Assembly (NCBI GenBank): GCA_910575035.1
Contig: CAJTDL010000004.1
Location: forward strand, 186,001-250,000
Length of the DNA: 64,000 nucleotides
Reading direction: 5' to 3'
DNA from: Lachnospiraceae bacterium
GTDB lineage: Bacteria > Bacillota > Clostridia > Lachnospirales > Lachnospiraceae
Below the pieces are notes generated by a model. The model had not been told where the DNA came from. It searched no databases and saw only the letters and a list, made by a program, of their open reading frames with translations. The stretch's first letter is position 1, and each line of letters opens with the position of its first letter. A program made the position numbers and the translations under genes. Below are positions 1-8,856 of this stretch, piece after piece.

Positions 1-108
1 GAAAAGAAGCAGCAGGAGAGGTTTCCGTTGAATGAAACCTGGCCGCAGGATGCCCAGGATGAATTGGAGGACTTTATTGAGCAGCAGGGGATTTACATTC
101 GGCAGTAG
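1..108 (+). CDS. C-terminal end of an unidentified protein (partial)
   Basis: An open frame enters from the left edge and ends at a TAG at 106-108, giving 35 residues rich in Glu, Gln and Asp and ending in IYIRQ. Only this tail is visible, so no family can be named. It lies 99 bases upstream of argS on the same strand and could be co-transcribed with it, although a possible -10 hexamer (TATAAT) lies between them at about 131-136. Confidence 0.55.
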   Translation, partial: EKKQQERFPLNETWPQDAQDELEDFIEQQGIYIRQ

Positions 109-207
109 GGACAGTGTTGCGCTGCGGCGTTATAATGTGCAGGAAGTATAGGGTTCAGGAGATAGCATCGCCGTGATAGAAAATATAGATAAGGAATGAC
201 AGAGCAT

Positions 208-1977
208 ATGGAAAAAATATTAGATTTGATCAGCAGGGAGGTTATGGAAGCCCTGGAGGCCAACGGTTATGATGGGAAATATGGGAAAGTGACATTGTCG
301 AACCGTCCGGATCTTTGTGAATATCAGTGCAATGGCGCATTGGCGGCTGCCAAGGAGTATAAATGCGCGCCTTATATGATTTCAGATAAGGTGGCAGAGA
401 GCCTGAAGGGGAATCCGATGTTTGCGTCAGCGGAATCGGTAAAGCCAGGCTTTTTAAACTTGAAGTTAGATCCGGGTTTCCTGGCGGGGTATCTGCAGGA
501 AATGGCGGAAGATACAGAGCGGTTAGGGTGCAATCCATGTGAGGATCCCAAGACGGTTATGATTGACTATGGCGGGCCGAATGTGGCGAAGCCGCTCCAT
601 GTGGGCCATCTGCGTTCTGCGATTATCGGGGAGAGCGTGAAGCGCCTGGGAAAATTTATGGGGCACAATATGATTGGGGATGTGCATCTGGGCGACTGGG
701 GGCTGCAGATGGGGCTGATCATCGTAGGCCTGAAGGAGCAAAAGCCGGAGCTTCCGTATTTTGATGAAGGTTATCAGGGGGAATATCCCAAGGAGGCGCC
801 CTTTACCATTGGTGAATTGGAAGAAATCTATCCGGCCGCCAGTGCAAAGTCCAAAGAGGATGAGGCCTTTAAGGAGGCGGCTATGCAGGCTACTTATGAG
901 CTGCAGCATGGGAGGAAGGGGTATCAGGCTTTGTTAAGCCATATCCTGAATGTTTCCGTCAGCGACTTAAAGCGCAATTATGAGAACCTGAATGTTTCCT
1001 TTGAGCTTTGGAAGGGGGAATCCGATGCGCAGCCATATATTCCGGATATGGTACAGAAAATGAAAGAAGATGGCTTTGCCTATATGAGTGATGGCGCCCT
1101 GGTGGTGGATGTGAAGGAAGAAACGGACACCAAGGAGGTTCCGCCCTGCATGATCCTGAAGTCAGATGGGGCTTCCCTCTATAATACCACGGATTTGGCT
1201 ACAATTGTGTGGCGTATGGAGGACTATCATCCAGATGAGATCATCTATGTGGTGGACAAGCGTCAGGAGCTGTATTTTACCCAGGTGTTCCGCTGCGCCA
1301 GGAAAACAGGGCTGGTAGGGCCGGACACCAAGCTAAAGTTTTTGGGATTTGGAACCATGAATGGAAAGGATGGCAAGCCTTTTAAGACAAGGGAAGGCGG
1401 CGTAATGCGCCTGGAATACCTGGTATCTGGCATCAATGAAGAAATGTACAAGAAAATTACAGATAACCATACGGTGGAGGAAGCAGAGGCCAGGGAAACC
1501 GCCAGGACGGTGGCTCTTTCTGCCATTAAGTATGGGGATTTGTCGAACCAGGCGTCTAAAGATTATATCTTTGATATTGACCGTTTTACTTCTTTTGAGG
1601 GAAATACAGGGCCTTATATTTTGTATACGGTCGTGCGGATCAAGTCTATCCTTAAGAAGTACCAGGCAAAAAGAGCCTTGCCAGAGGGCGCTGGGATCCT
1701 TCCGGCACGGTCAGCCAGCGAGAAAGCGCTGATGTTGGAAATCAGCAAGTTTAACAGCATGATGGAAAGCGCTTATGAGGAGATGGCGCCCCATAAGGTA
1801 TGTGCTTATATTTACGACCTTGCCAATGCATTCAACCATTTTTACCATGAGACGAAGATCATGGCAGAGCCAGATGAAATGCAACAGGCAGGATACATTA
1901 AGCTGTTGGAACTGACCAAACGGTCTTTAGAGGCCTGTATTGATATTCTGGGCTTTGACGCGCCAGAGAGGATGTAA
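208..1977 (+). CDS. argS: arginyl-tRNA synthetase
   Basis: Class I aminoacyl-tRNA synthetase that charges tRNA-Arg in the cytosol. The N-terminal Add1-type domain is followed by the HIGH-type signature HVGH within AKPLHVGHLRS, then the catalytic fold and a C-terminal helical anticodon-binding domain containing NHFYHETKI. The KMSKS loop is degenerate, as is normal for many ArgS enzymes. I prefer the ATG at 208 (MEKILDLIS), because AAGGA at 191-195 lies 12 bases upstream of it; the in-frame ATG at 196 touches that same site. The resulting 589 residues are a normal length. It is followed after 118 bases by a sugar kinase on the same strand. Confidence 0.95.
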   Translation: MEKILDLISREVMEALEANGYDGKYGKVTLSNRPDLCEYQCNGALAAAKEYKCAPYMISDKVAESLKGNPMFASAESVKPGFLNLKLDPGFLAGYLQEMAEDTERLGCNPCEDPKTVMIDYGGPNVAKPLHVGHLRSAIIGESVKRLGKFMGHNMIGDVHLGDWGLQMGLIIVGLKEQKPELPYFDEGYQGEYPKEAPFTIGELEEIYPAASAKSKEDEAFKEAAMQATYELQHGRKGYQALLSHILNVSVSDLKRNYENLNVSFELWKGESDAQPYIPDMVQKMKEDGFAYMSDGALVVDVKEETDTKEVPPCMILKSDGASLYNTTDLATIVWRMEDYHPDEIIYVVDKRQELYFTQVFRCARKTGLVGPDTKLKFLGFGTMNGKDGKPFKTREGGVMRLEYLVSGINEEMYKKITDNHTVEEAEARETARTVALSAIKYGDLSNQASKDYIFDIDRFTSFEGNTGPYILYTVVRIKSILKKYQAKRALPEGAGILPARSASEKALMLEISKFNSMMESAYEEMAPHKVCAYIYDLANAFNHFYHETKIMAEPDEMQQAGYIKLLELTKRSLEACIDILGFDAPERM

Positions 1978-2095
1978 GCTAAAGGTAATGTTTTAGGGGG
2001 AGGAAAGGGGACAGCCCCTATGGGTATAGGAATATGCTTTGCGGGCATAGAAGGCATAAGGAAAACAAAATTTTGAGATATAGGAGGATGGGAAC

Positions 2096-3058
2096 ATGGC
2101 CAAATATGATGTAACAGCATTGGGGGAATTGTTAATTGACTTTACGTATACCGGGGTATCTGAACAGGGAAATTCCCTTCTGGAGGTAAATCCGGGAGGC
2201 GCGCCCTGCAATGTGCTTGCACTGCTGAACAAATGCGGCAGAAGCACAAACTTTATCGGAAAGGTGGGGAAAGACCAGTTTGGCTATTTGCTGCGTGATA
2301 CCCTGGCAGATTTGAAGATCGGGATGGATGGCCTGTGCTTTGACGATGAGGTGAAGACAACCCTGGCTTTTGTAAAGACTTTCGAAAATGGCGACAGGGA
2401 TTTTGCATTTTACCGCAACCCAGGCGCAGACATTATGCTGACAGAGGAGGAAGTGGACACAGAGCAGATCAGGGACAGCCGGATTTTCCATTTTGGCACT
2501 CTCTCCATGACCCATGAGGGCGTGTGCAAAGCTACAGAGAAAGCTGTCAATGCCGCCAAGGAGAGCGGGGTTCTTATTTCCTTTGACCCCAACCTTCGGA
2601 TTCCTCTCTGGAAAGATTTGGATATGGCAAAGGCAAAAATGGAATATGGCCTGAGCAAGTGCGACGTATGCAAGATATCTGAAGAAGAAGTGGAATTCCT
2701 CACAGGAGAAAAGGATATTGAGAAGGGGGCGGCAATCCTCCGGGGAAAATTCCCTGTAAAGCTGTTCCAGGTAACAGCCGGCGCAGAAGGCAGCTATGCT
2801 TTCTACAAGGATCTGATGGTTTATAAGCCAAGCTTCAAATTAGGCGGGACCATTGAGACTACTGGCGCAGGGGACACCTTCTGCGGCAGTATCCTTCATG
2901 GGCTGCTTAGCAGGGATATTGACCGGCTGTCCAAAGAGGATCTGGAAGAAATGCTGACCTTTGCCAATGCGGCGGCTTATTTAGTAACTACTAAGAAAGG
3001 GGCAATACGCTCCATGCCGGAGGTAGAAGAGATTCAGAGGATCATCAAAGAGAATTAA
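2096..3058 (+). CDS. PfkB-family carbohydrate kinase (fructokinase-like)
   Basis: A 320-residue ribokinase/PfkB sugar kinase that transfers the ATP gamma-phosphate to a sugar in the cytosol. It has the N-terminal GELLIDF strand, the GGAPCNVL sugar-binding segment (PfkB signature 1 region), and the C-terminal TTGAGDTFCG motif with the catalytic Asp and the anion hole (signature 2). The length and GGAP motif favour fructokinase, but no sucrose or fructose transporter lies beside it, so the substrate is unproven. TAGGAGG lies 8 bases before the ATG. A strong intrinsic terminator follows. Confidence 0.85.
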   Translation: MAKYDVTALGELLIDFTYTGVSEQGNSLLEVNPGGAPCNVLALLNKCGRSTNFIGKVGKDQFGYLLRDTLADLKIGMDGLCFDDEVKTTLAFVKTFENGDRDFAFYRNPGADIMLTEEEVDTEQIRDSRIFHFGTLSMTHEGVCKATEKAVNAAKESGVLISFDPNLRIPLWKDLDMAKAKMEYGLSKCDVCKISEEEVEFLTGEKDIEKGAAILRGKFPVKLFQVTAGAEGSYAFYKDLMVYKPSFKLGGTIETTGAGDTFCGSILHGLLSRDIDRLSKEDLEEMLTFANAAAYLVTTKKGAIRSMPEVEEIQRIIKEN

Positions 3059-3078
3059 TGCGGTAAAAGAGGCGGCAG

Positions 3079-3128
3079 GGCAGCCCTTAGCAGGCTTTTT
3101 AGTTTGTTAAGGGCTGCCTTAATTTTTG
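3079..3128 (+). terminator. intrinsic terminator after the sugar kinase
   Basis: An 11-bp stem (GGCAGCCCTTA at 3079-3089 pairing with TAAGGGCTGCC at 3108-3118) is followed by TTAATTTTT. It ends the argS-kinase stretch. Confidence 0.85.
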
Positions 3129-3130
3129 TG

Positions 3131-3404
3131 GAAATTGTTGCTATTAGTGGGAGGTGGGCTTAGGTGGCTTAGCGGACATCCCTGTCCGCAAATCCCTGGC
3201 ATTTTGGGAACTGCTAAGAAACTCTAAACCCCTCACAAGTCACAAGGGCAAACCCTTAAGCCCCAGCCTCTCCCTGACTACGTTTTCTAAGGCTGTAAGT
3301 TAAGGAAATGATTCCTGGCCTTCAGGTGATGGTATTGCCATGAACTAATGCCAGTAAAATCCCTTAAGTTTCTGGCGTTGGCCATGAATAATAACCGGAA
3401 ACTT
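3131..3404. repeat. intergenic element of the GTTAC-ATTCATGG family (locus 1)
   Basis: This non-coding stretch ends with CCATGAATAATAACC. The reverse complement of that end matches the terminal sequence of the other copies (GTTAC-ATTCATGG), followed inward by the shared AA(C/T)G(C/T)CAG-AACTTAAGGG block. A weaker left end, GTTGCTATTAGTGG, begins near 3138. I see no open frame with coding character. It appears to be a diverged member of the palindromic element family described in the findings; its limits are approximate. Confidence 0.5.
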
Positions 3405-3501
3405 GCACGGATCGCGGATAGCAATGGATTGTTGCTTGCTTCTTTTGGCGGAAAATGATACCCTAAAGCCAGAGAATATTTTATAGAAAGGATGTGTTGT
3501 G

Positions 3502-4494
3502 ATGGCTCAACTAACTACAGATACTCCAGGGAGCATAGGGGAGAGGATCAAACTTTATCGGGAGCAAAGCCATTTCACCCAGGCGGAGCTGGCAGAAAAA
3601 ATCTCTGTTACCAGGCAGGCCGTTTCCAATTGGGAACGTGATAAGGCATTGCCAGACATCTATACCATGCAGAAGATTGCAGAGGCCTTTGGAAAGACGC
3701 TGGATGAATTTATGGAAGGTGCCAAAAAGCCAGAGATTACGATGCCCAAGACTCCAGGCTATCTTTTGCTGGCTACCTGCGGGGCGGTTCTGTTTCAGGT
3801 TATTGCAGGAGGAGCCGCGGGGAGCCTGACAGGGGAAATGGTGGGGGAATTGATTATTTTGGATCTGGTCATTGGGGTATTTATCCAGCTTTTTTTGCAT
3901 CTGTATTTTAGCAATGCGGTAAAATCCGGGAGTTTTTCTATTATTGCAGGGTATGACAGCCATGTGGAGTATCGTGTAGATGAGGTGAAGAAGGTGCTGA
4001 TCCAAATTGACTGCCATGTGGGGTGCATATCCTTTGGGACGGTATTTCTGATGGGCACATGCCTGCTTTTGGAGGAAAGCGTCAGTGAAATCGTGGCCAT
4101 AAGCCTGATCTTTGCATATTGCCTGGACTTGGCTGTGGCGTTGCTGCTGATTAATTACCGCAGCATAGAGAAAACCCTGGTAATGGAGCTGGACCAGAAG
4201 GTGGCAAAGGCAGGCTATATTTCCCTGTTTTGGTTTATGGGGTGGTGCATGCTGTTTTTGGCGCTGACTTTTCTTCGCTTTGAATTGAGCCATATACAGA
4301 ATAATACTCCGCAGGCGCTGGGGTTTATGGGCTGGATGTTTTTGTTCCTTGCAGTTACTCTGACAGGGCTGTTTTATGAGCAGAGGCGTGTGAAAATAGA
4401 GATAGGGAAGAAAGGGAGCTACAGGCCGGGAACATGCTTTTGGGTATGTACGGCATTATCTGCCGCTGTTACAGCGGGGATGCTTTTGGCATGA
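3502..4494 (+). CDS. XRE-family regulator with C-terminal membrane domain
   Basis: A 330-residue protein with an N-terminal helix-turn-helix of the XRE/Cro type at about residues 10-70 (FTQAELAEKISVTRQAVSNW is the recognition region). A C-terminal part follows with roughly six or seven hydrophobic segments, such as LIILDLVIGVFIQLFLHLYF. This tethers a DNA-binding domain to the membrane. Such proteins are common in Clostridia and probably sense membrane or envelope state, but the signal and targets are unknown. The ATG at 3502 is chosen because AAAGGA lies 9-10 bases upstream; the GTG at 3499 is less well placed. It lies alone between an intergenic element and a small spore-coat-like gene. Confidence 0.8.
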   Translation: MAQLTTDTPGSIGERIKLYREQSHFTQAELAEKISVTRQAVSNWERDKALPDIYTMQKIAEAFGKTLDEFMEGAKKPEITMPKTPGYLLLATCGAVLFQVIAGGAAGSLTGEMVGELIILDLVIGVFIQLFLHLYFSNAVKSGSFSIIAGYDSHVEYRVDEVKKVLIQIDCHVGCISFGTVFLMGTCLLLEESVSEIVAISLIFAYCLDLAVALLLINYRSIEKTLVMELDQKVAKAGYISLFWFMGWCMLFLALTFLRFELSHIQNNTPQALGFMGWMFLFLAVTLTGLFYEQRRVKIEIGKKGSYRPGTCFWVCTALSAAVTAGMLLA

Positions 4495-4597
4495 TAAAAT
4501 CTATACAGAGATTTTTTGCATATTTTTTTGAAAATTAGGAAAGCTATTTTCAACAGGCATGGAATTGCCTGATTTCCATCAATGAAAGGAGTCTTCC

Positions 4598-4783
4598 ATG
4601 AACCAGATTTCAGAGAAAGAGCTGTCCGCATTAAATGACCTGCTCTCCGGTGAAGAGCTTTTGATTAAAAAGTTCCAGGTGCTGGCGGATAATTGCAATG
4701 ACGCAGAAGTAAAGGCGAAATTTACGGAAATTTCCAATGAGCACAAAGAGCATTTCCGCTCCCTTTATTCCCAGCTGAGCTAA
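4598..4783 (+). CDS. small acidic helical protein, spore-coat-like
   Basis: A 61-residue protein starting MNQISEKELSALNDLLSGEE and behind a good AAAGGAG site. It is entirely predicted helix, with the heptad-like pattern typical of small ferritin-like or coat-associated proteins of spore formers. It contains a conserved-looking HKEHFRSLYSQL end. I do not recognise a characterised homologue, but the next gene is CotF-like, and the two probably belong together in spore coat biology (inference). Weak hairpin AAATCT/AGATTT with a T run lies between this gene and the upstream regulator. Confidence 0.7.
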   Translation: MNQISEKELSALNDLLSGEELLIKKFQVLADNCNDAEVKAKFTEISNEHKEHFRSLYSQLS

Positions 4784-4958
4784 CGCCGCTTTGTTTGGGT
4801 TTCCCAGACACCTGGTGGGTCAAGGCGGAATCTGCCGTTATGGGAAATTTGCGCCTGGTAAAGCAGGGATAGCCGGGCAGAGGGGTTCCAGAGCGCTTGT
4901 GAGGGACAGGGAGAAAATGGTACGGATTATTTCATAACCGCAAAGAATGGAGGAAAAT

Positions 4959-5231
4959 ATGCAGCAGTCATTTTATTCAGAGAAAGAGATGTTTGCGGAC
5001 GCGCTGACCGCAGAGAAATCAGCCACCAACCTGTATAATACATTTTCCAATGAATGCGTCCATGAGAACGTAAGGAATGCCATCCTGGATTGCCTGGAGA
5101 AAGAGCACACAATCCAGAATGAAGTGTTCAATATGATGCATGACCGGGGATATTACCCAACGCCTTCTGCTGAAACCCAGAAGGTAGATGAAGCGAAGCA
5201 GAAATTCAGCCAGTGTATGCAGAGCTTCTAA
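4959..5231 (+). CDS. CotF-like spore coat protein
   Basis: A 90-residue all-helical protein resembling the spore coat protein F (CotF/DUF family) fold: MFADALTAEKSATNLYNTF, then ECVHENVRNAILDCLEKEH, then FNMMHDRGYYP. The RGYYP segment is typical of this family. The ATG at 4959 is favoured over the in-frame ATG at 4947, because GGAGG sits 5 bases before it. Expected to be packed into the spore coat, implying a sporulating host. A clear terminator follows. Confidence 0.8.
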   Translation: MQQSFYSEKEMFADALTAEKSATNLYNTFSNECVHENVRNAILDCLEKEHTIQNEVFNMMHDRGYYPTPSAETQKVDEAKQKFSQCMQSF

Positions 5232-5245
5232 ATTTGCTTAAAGAG

Positions 5246-5287
5246 CCGCCATATGGAGCAGGGCTATGCTTCCTATGGCGGTTTTTT
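5246..5287 (+). terminator. intrinsic terminator after the CotF-like gene
   Basis: CCGCCATA at 5246-5253 pairs with TATGGCGG at 5274-5281, followed directly by TTTTTT. Confidence 0.85.
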
Positions 5288-5311
5288 GTTGGCTGGATAT
5301 GTTTTTTGACC

Positions 5312-5340
5312 TTTTGGCTATTTTGTGATATGGTTATAAT
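5312..5340 (+). promoter_or_regulatory. candidate promoter of the ibrA-like gene
   Basis: A perfect -10 TATAAT lies at 5335-5340. The hexamer 17 bases upstream (TTTTGG) is a poor -35; a TTGACC exists but is too far away (23 bases). Placement before the ibrA-like gene and after a terminator supports a promoter here. Confidence 0.5.
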
Positions 5341-5435
5341 TACCATGAAATTGGAAAAATTTTCCAATTACAGGAAGAAGGATAGGGATACGGCCGGTCC
5401 TTCGCAAATTTAAAATATCCAAAGGGGTGATACGA

Positions 5436-6788
5436 ATGACAAGACAAAAGGATAGGGCAGCTGGCGGCATGGTAAAGGAATATCAGGTGCAGGATGTTTT
5501 TGACGCCCTTCAGGACAGGTTCCGTTTTCTGTTCCAGGAGTTTGAAAATATTTATATCTCCTTTAGCGGCGGCAAGGACAGCGGCGTGCTGCTGAATTTA
5601 TTGCTGGATTTTAGGGATAAGTATTATCCAGCAAGGGTGATTGGGCTATTCCATCAGGATTTTGAGGCACAGTATACTGTGACGACAGAATATGTGGAGC
5701 GTACTTTCCAGCGTCTGGAAGGGAAGGTGGAGCCTTACTGGGTCTGCCTGCCTATGGCCACCCGAACGGCCCTGAGCAGCTATGAGATGTATTGGTATCC
5801 CTGGGATGATATGAGAAAAGACATTTGGGTGCGCCCAATGCCAGACCATCCATATGTGGTAAATTTGGAAAATCCCTTCCGCCATTACCGCTACCGGATG
5901 CCCCAGGAGGATTTGGCGAAACAGTTCAGCCGATATTACCGAGAAGAGCATGGGAAGACAAGCACAGTCTGCCTGTTGGGAATGCGGGCAGAGGAATCCC
6001 TCCAGCGTTACAGCGGCTTTGTGCATAAGAAACATGGCTATAAGGGAGAATGCTGGATATCCAAGCAGTTCAAGGAGGTATGGTGCGCCTCCCCCCTATA
6101 TGACTGGACGAACAGTGATGTATGGGTTGCCAATTACAAGTTTGGGTATGATTACAACCGGCTGTACGACCTGTACTATATGGCGGGGCTGAAGCCAAGC
6201 CAGATGCGGGTAGCGTCGCCCTTTAACGACTATGCCAAGGACAGCCTGAACCTCTATCGGGTGATTGACCCGGAAATCTGGACGAAGCTGGTGGGAAGGG
6301 TGCGCGGGGCAAATTTTGCCGCTGTATATTCCAAGACGAAGGCTATGGGGTACCGGAGCATTAAGCTGCCGGAAGGGCATACCTGGGAGTCCTATACGAA
6401 GTTCCTTCTGGATACGCTTCCGGTCAGGCTTCGGAATAATTATGTCAGGAAATTCCGGACTTCTATGAAATTTTGGCATGAGACAGGCGGGGGCCTGCCA
6501 GAGGACACAATCCAGGAGCTGATTGACCATGGGTATCAGATCCAAAGGAATGGCGTGTCCAATTATACGGTTAATAAAAATTCCAGGATTATATTTACAG
6601 GGAAGATTCCTGATGACACAGATGACATTAAGTCTACGAAGGATATCCCAAGCTGGAAGCGGATGTGTTACTGTATCTTGAAAAATGACCATATCTGCAG
6701 GTTTATGGGCTTTGGGCTGTCCAGGAAGGAGCAAGAGCAGATAGACGCCATACGGAGAAAATACGGAGGATTTGCAAATGAAAAATAG
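5436..6788 (+). CDS. IbrA-like PAPS-reductase-family PP-loop protein (DUF3440)
   Basis: A 450-residue protein. An N-terminal phosphoadenosine-phosphosulfate-reductase-type domain carries the PP-loop SGGKDSGVLL at about residues 43-52, which binds ATP or adenylyl groups. The remainder matches the DUF3440 extension of IbrA-type proteins. It lacks the catalytic Cys tail expected of a true PAPS reductase as far as I can see, so assimilatory sulfate reduction is unlikely. The ATG at 5436 has AAAGGGG 8 bases upstream. It overlaps the next gene, a ParB-fold protein, by 11 bases, the same pairing as ibrA/ibrB of E. coli. The molecular role of the pair is not established. Confidence 0.75.
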   Translation: MTRQKDRAAGGMVKEYQVQDVFDALQDRFRFLFQEFENIYISFSGGKDSGVLLNLLLDFRDKYYPARVIGLFHQDFEAQYTVTTEYVERTFQRLEGKVEPYWVCLPMATRTALSSYEMYWYPWDDMRKDIWVRPMPDHPYVVNLENPFRHYRYRMPQEDLAKQFSRYYREEHGKTSTVCLLGMRAEESLQRYSGFVHKKHGYKGECWISKQFKEVWCASPLYDWTNSDVWVANYKFGYDYNRLYDLYYMAGLKPSQMRVASPFNDYAKDSLNLYRVIDPEIWTKLVGRVRGANFAAVYSKTKAMGYRSIKLPEGHTWESYTKFLLDTLPVRLRNNYVRKFRTSMKFWHETGGGLPEDTIQELIDHGYQIQRNGVSNYTVNKNSRIIFTGKIPDDTDDIKSTKDIPSWKRMCYCILKNDHICRFMGFGLSRKEQEQIDAIRRKYGGFANEK

Positions 6789-7326
6789 TACATATAAGAG
6801 CCCTGCCTATCAGGTGATGCCGGTGCCGATCGAGAAGATTGTGCCTAATACCTATAATCCAAATTCGGTGGCGCCGCCAGAGATGAAACTGCTTTATGAC
6901 AGCATTAAGGAGGATGGGTATACGATGCCCATTGTGTGTTATTATGCGGCGAACCAGGATTTGTATATTATTGTGGATGGCTTCCATCGGTATCGGATCA
7001 TGAAGGAACATAAGGACATTTATGACAGGGAAAAGGGGATGCTGCCAGTGGCAGTGATTGATAAGCCGCTGTCCAACCGGATGGCAAGCACGATTCGGCA
7101 TAATCGGGCGCGGGGGGCACATGATGTGGATCTGATGAGCAATATTGTGAAGGAGCTCCATGAGATTGGGAGATCCGATGCCTGGATTTCGAAACATATG
7201 GGGATGAGTAAAGATGAGATTTTGCGGCTGAAGCAGATTACGGGATTGGCGGCGCTGTTTCGGGATGTGAAATTTGGGAAGGCCTGGAGGCCAGTAGAGG
7301 AGGAAGGGGGAGAAACATCAGGCTGA
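6778..7326 (+). CDS. IbrB-like ParB/Srx-fold protein
   Basis: A 182-residue ParB N-terminal-domain protein. PIEKIVPNTYNPN begins the ParB/sulfiredoxin fold, and DGFHRYRI is the phosphate-binding box equivalent to the GERR/DGQHR motif. A helical part follows with RHNRARGAHD and a KHMGMSKDEILRLKQITG helix-turn-helix-like end. It starts at the ATG at 6778 behind GGAGG, inside the 3' end of the ibrA-like gene, so the two are translationally coupled. ParB-fold proteins of this type can be CTPases or nucleases; the activity here is unknown. Very short compared with partition ParB, so a chromosome-partition role is unlikely. Confidence 0.75.
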   Translation: MKNSTYKSPAYQVMPVPIEKIVPNTYNPNSVAPPEMKLLYDSIKEDGYTMPIVCYYAANQDLYIIVDGFHRYRIMKEHKDIYDREKGMLPVAVIDKPLSNRMASTIRHNRARGAHDVDLMSNIVKELHEIGRSDAWISKHMGMSKDEILRLKQITGLAALFRDVKFGKAWRPVEEEGGETSG

Positions 7327-7412
7327 TGGGAAGCTTTGGAGGAGGGATGCCGAGCCGAGAGGCAAAGGCTTCTCCCAGCCCGGCTGGCTGTGCGTAAGTT
7401 TTCCGCCAGTGC

Positions 7413-7440
7413 GGTTGGATGCTTCCGGGAGCATCCAACC
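7413..7440. terminator. hairpin between convergent ibrB-like and aroA genes
   Basis: A perfect 10-bp inverted repeat (GGTTGGATGC / GCATCCAACC) with an 8-base loop lies between two genes that converge. There is no T run on either side, so a terminator role is inferred from placement only. Confidence 0.45.
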
Positions 7441-7488
7441 CATTCACCCATTCGCAAAATCCATACAGCCGCATAGTATGGAAAGTTT

Positions 7489-8850
7489 TTAGCATGGCTG
7501 TGAGAGCTTTTCGATATCCTCGTAAAAGGAGGGATAGGAAATGGCTGCACAGCCTTTGTCGTCGAAGGTAGTTTCCCCGGCGGCGTTTAGGGCGGCGATT
7601 TGGAAGGACATGGCGATGCGATGGTCCATATGGGTTTGGATATGGGCGGCGTGAAGGGGGGAGCCGCCTTCAATGACCATGCCGTCATCCGTGGGGGTGA
7701 TGGAGCCGCCCATGGCGGTTAGGTTTTCTGTGACTACGGCGATGCGGTCGGATTCTTTTACCTTGAGTTCCTGGGCGTCTTTGATGGCAGTGGTGCCTTC
7801 GGCGAAGGCAGCCATAATAGCGATGATGGGGATTTCGTCGATTAGGGTGGGGATTTGGGCGCCTTCAATAACAGTCCCATGGAGGGAGCTGGATTTTACT
7901 AAGACGTCGGCTACAGGCTCCCCAGAAACGATCCGTTCGTTGAGCAGGGTGAGGTTTCCGCCCATGGAGAGGGCCGCCTGGATGATACCGCTTCGGGTGG
8001 GGTTTGTGCCTACGTTCTGGATTAGGATTTCAGAGCCTGGGGTAATAAGGCTCAGGGCAATGAAATAGGCGGCGGAGGAAATATCTCCAGGCACATGGAT
8101 GGCCTGGGCTTCCAGTTTTGGATCGGGATGGATGGAAGCGGTTGTGCCCTCCGAATGGATTTGGGCGCCAAAGCCGGATAACATTAATTCTGTGTGGTTC
8201 CTGGACAGGACAGGCTCTGTGACCTTGGTGACGCCGTCCGCATAAAGGCCTGCCAGAAGGACTGCGGATTTTACCTGTGCAGAGGCGATGGGGGAGTGGT
8301 AGTGGATATGGCGCAGCCCGCCGCCCTGGATAGTAAATGGGGCGCAGCCAGAGCCTGTTGGGGTGCAGGAGCCTGGAGCCAAGCGGCAGCCTATTTCCGG
8401 GCATTGGCTGGCAATGCCTGAGAAGGCATCGGGATCCCAGCATTGGAATTTGGCGCCCATCTGGGAAAGGGGGGTGAAAATACGCTTCATAGGCCGTTTG
8501 CGGATCGAAGCGTCGCCGTCTAAGGCACTGGGGAAGGGCTGGCCGGCAAGGATGCCGGAAATCAGGCGGGCAGTGGTGCCACTGTTGCCCACATCCAGTA
8601 CCTGGGTGGGAGCGGCCAGGCCATGGAGGCCTTTTCCGTGCACCAGAACCTTATCCCCTTTATTTTCAATGGAAATGCCCAGCTTCTGAAAGCAGGAGAT
8701 GGTGGACAGGCAGTCGGCGCCCTGCAGGAAATTGGTGATTTCCGTGGTGCCTTTGGAAATGGCTCCAAACATAATGCCCCTATGGGAAATGGATTTGTCG
8801 CCAGGGACAGAAATCTCGCCCCGGAAAGAAGTTTTTTTTATGGTTTTCAT
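7489..8850 (-). CDS. aroA: 3-phosphoshikimate 1-carboxyvinyltransferase (EPSP synthase)
   Basis: The sixth step of the shikimate pathway: joins phosphoenolpyruvate to shikimate 3-phosphate in the cytosol. The 453-residue frame shows the N-terminal PGDKSISHR signature, DVGNSGTTARL at about residue 90, and LKVKESDR in the C-terminal half, all typical of the EPSP synthase/MurA fold. It is slightly longer than the usual 430 residues. The start is the ATG at 8850 with AGAGGT 9 bases upstream. The gene begins 6 bases after tyrA ends, so the two form an aromatic amino acid operon. Confidence 0.95.
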   Translation of the reverse strand: MKTIKKTSFRGEISVPGDKSISHRGIMFGAISKGTTEITNFLQGADCLSTISCFQKLGISIENKGDKVLVHGKGLHGLAAPTQVLDVGNSGTTARLISGILAGQPFPSALDGDASIRKRPMKRIFTPLSQMGAKFQCWDPDAFSGIASQCPEIGCRLAPGSCTPTGSGCAPFTIQGGGLRHIHYHSPIASAQVKSAVLLAGLYADGVTKVTEPVLSRNHTELMLSGFGAQIHSEGTTASIHPDPKLEAQAIHVPGDISSAAYFIALSLITPGSEILIQNVGTNPTRSGIIQAALSMGGNLTLLNERIVSGEPVADVLVKSSSLHGTVIEGAQIPTLIDEIPIIAIMAAFAEGTTAIKDAQELKVKESDRIAVVTENLTAMGGSITPTDDGMVIEGGSPLHAAHIQTHMDHRIAMSFQIAALNAAGETTFDDKGCAAISYPSFYEDIEKLSQPC

Positions 8851-8856
8851 ATTGGC

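Noticed and set aside
5213-5413. A 66-codon frame after the CotF-like gene
   Set aside because: It spans the intrinsic terminator at 5,246-5,287 and the promoter of the next gene.
5436-6788. Assimilatory PAPS reductase
   Set aside because: The DUF3440-type extension, the overlap with a ParB-fold gene and the lack of any sulfate assimilation neighbours point to an IbrA-like protein.
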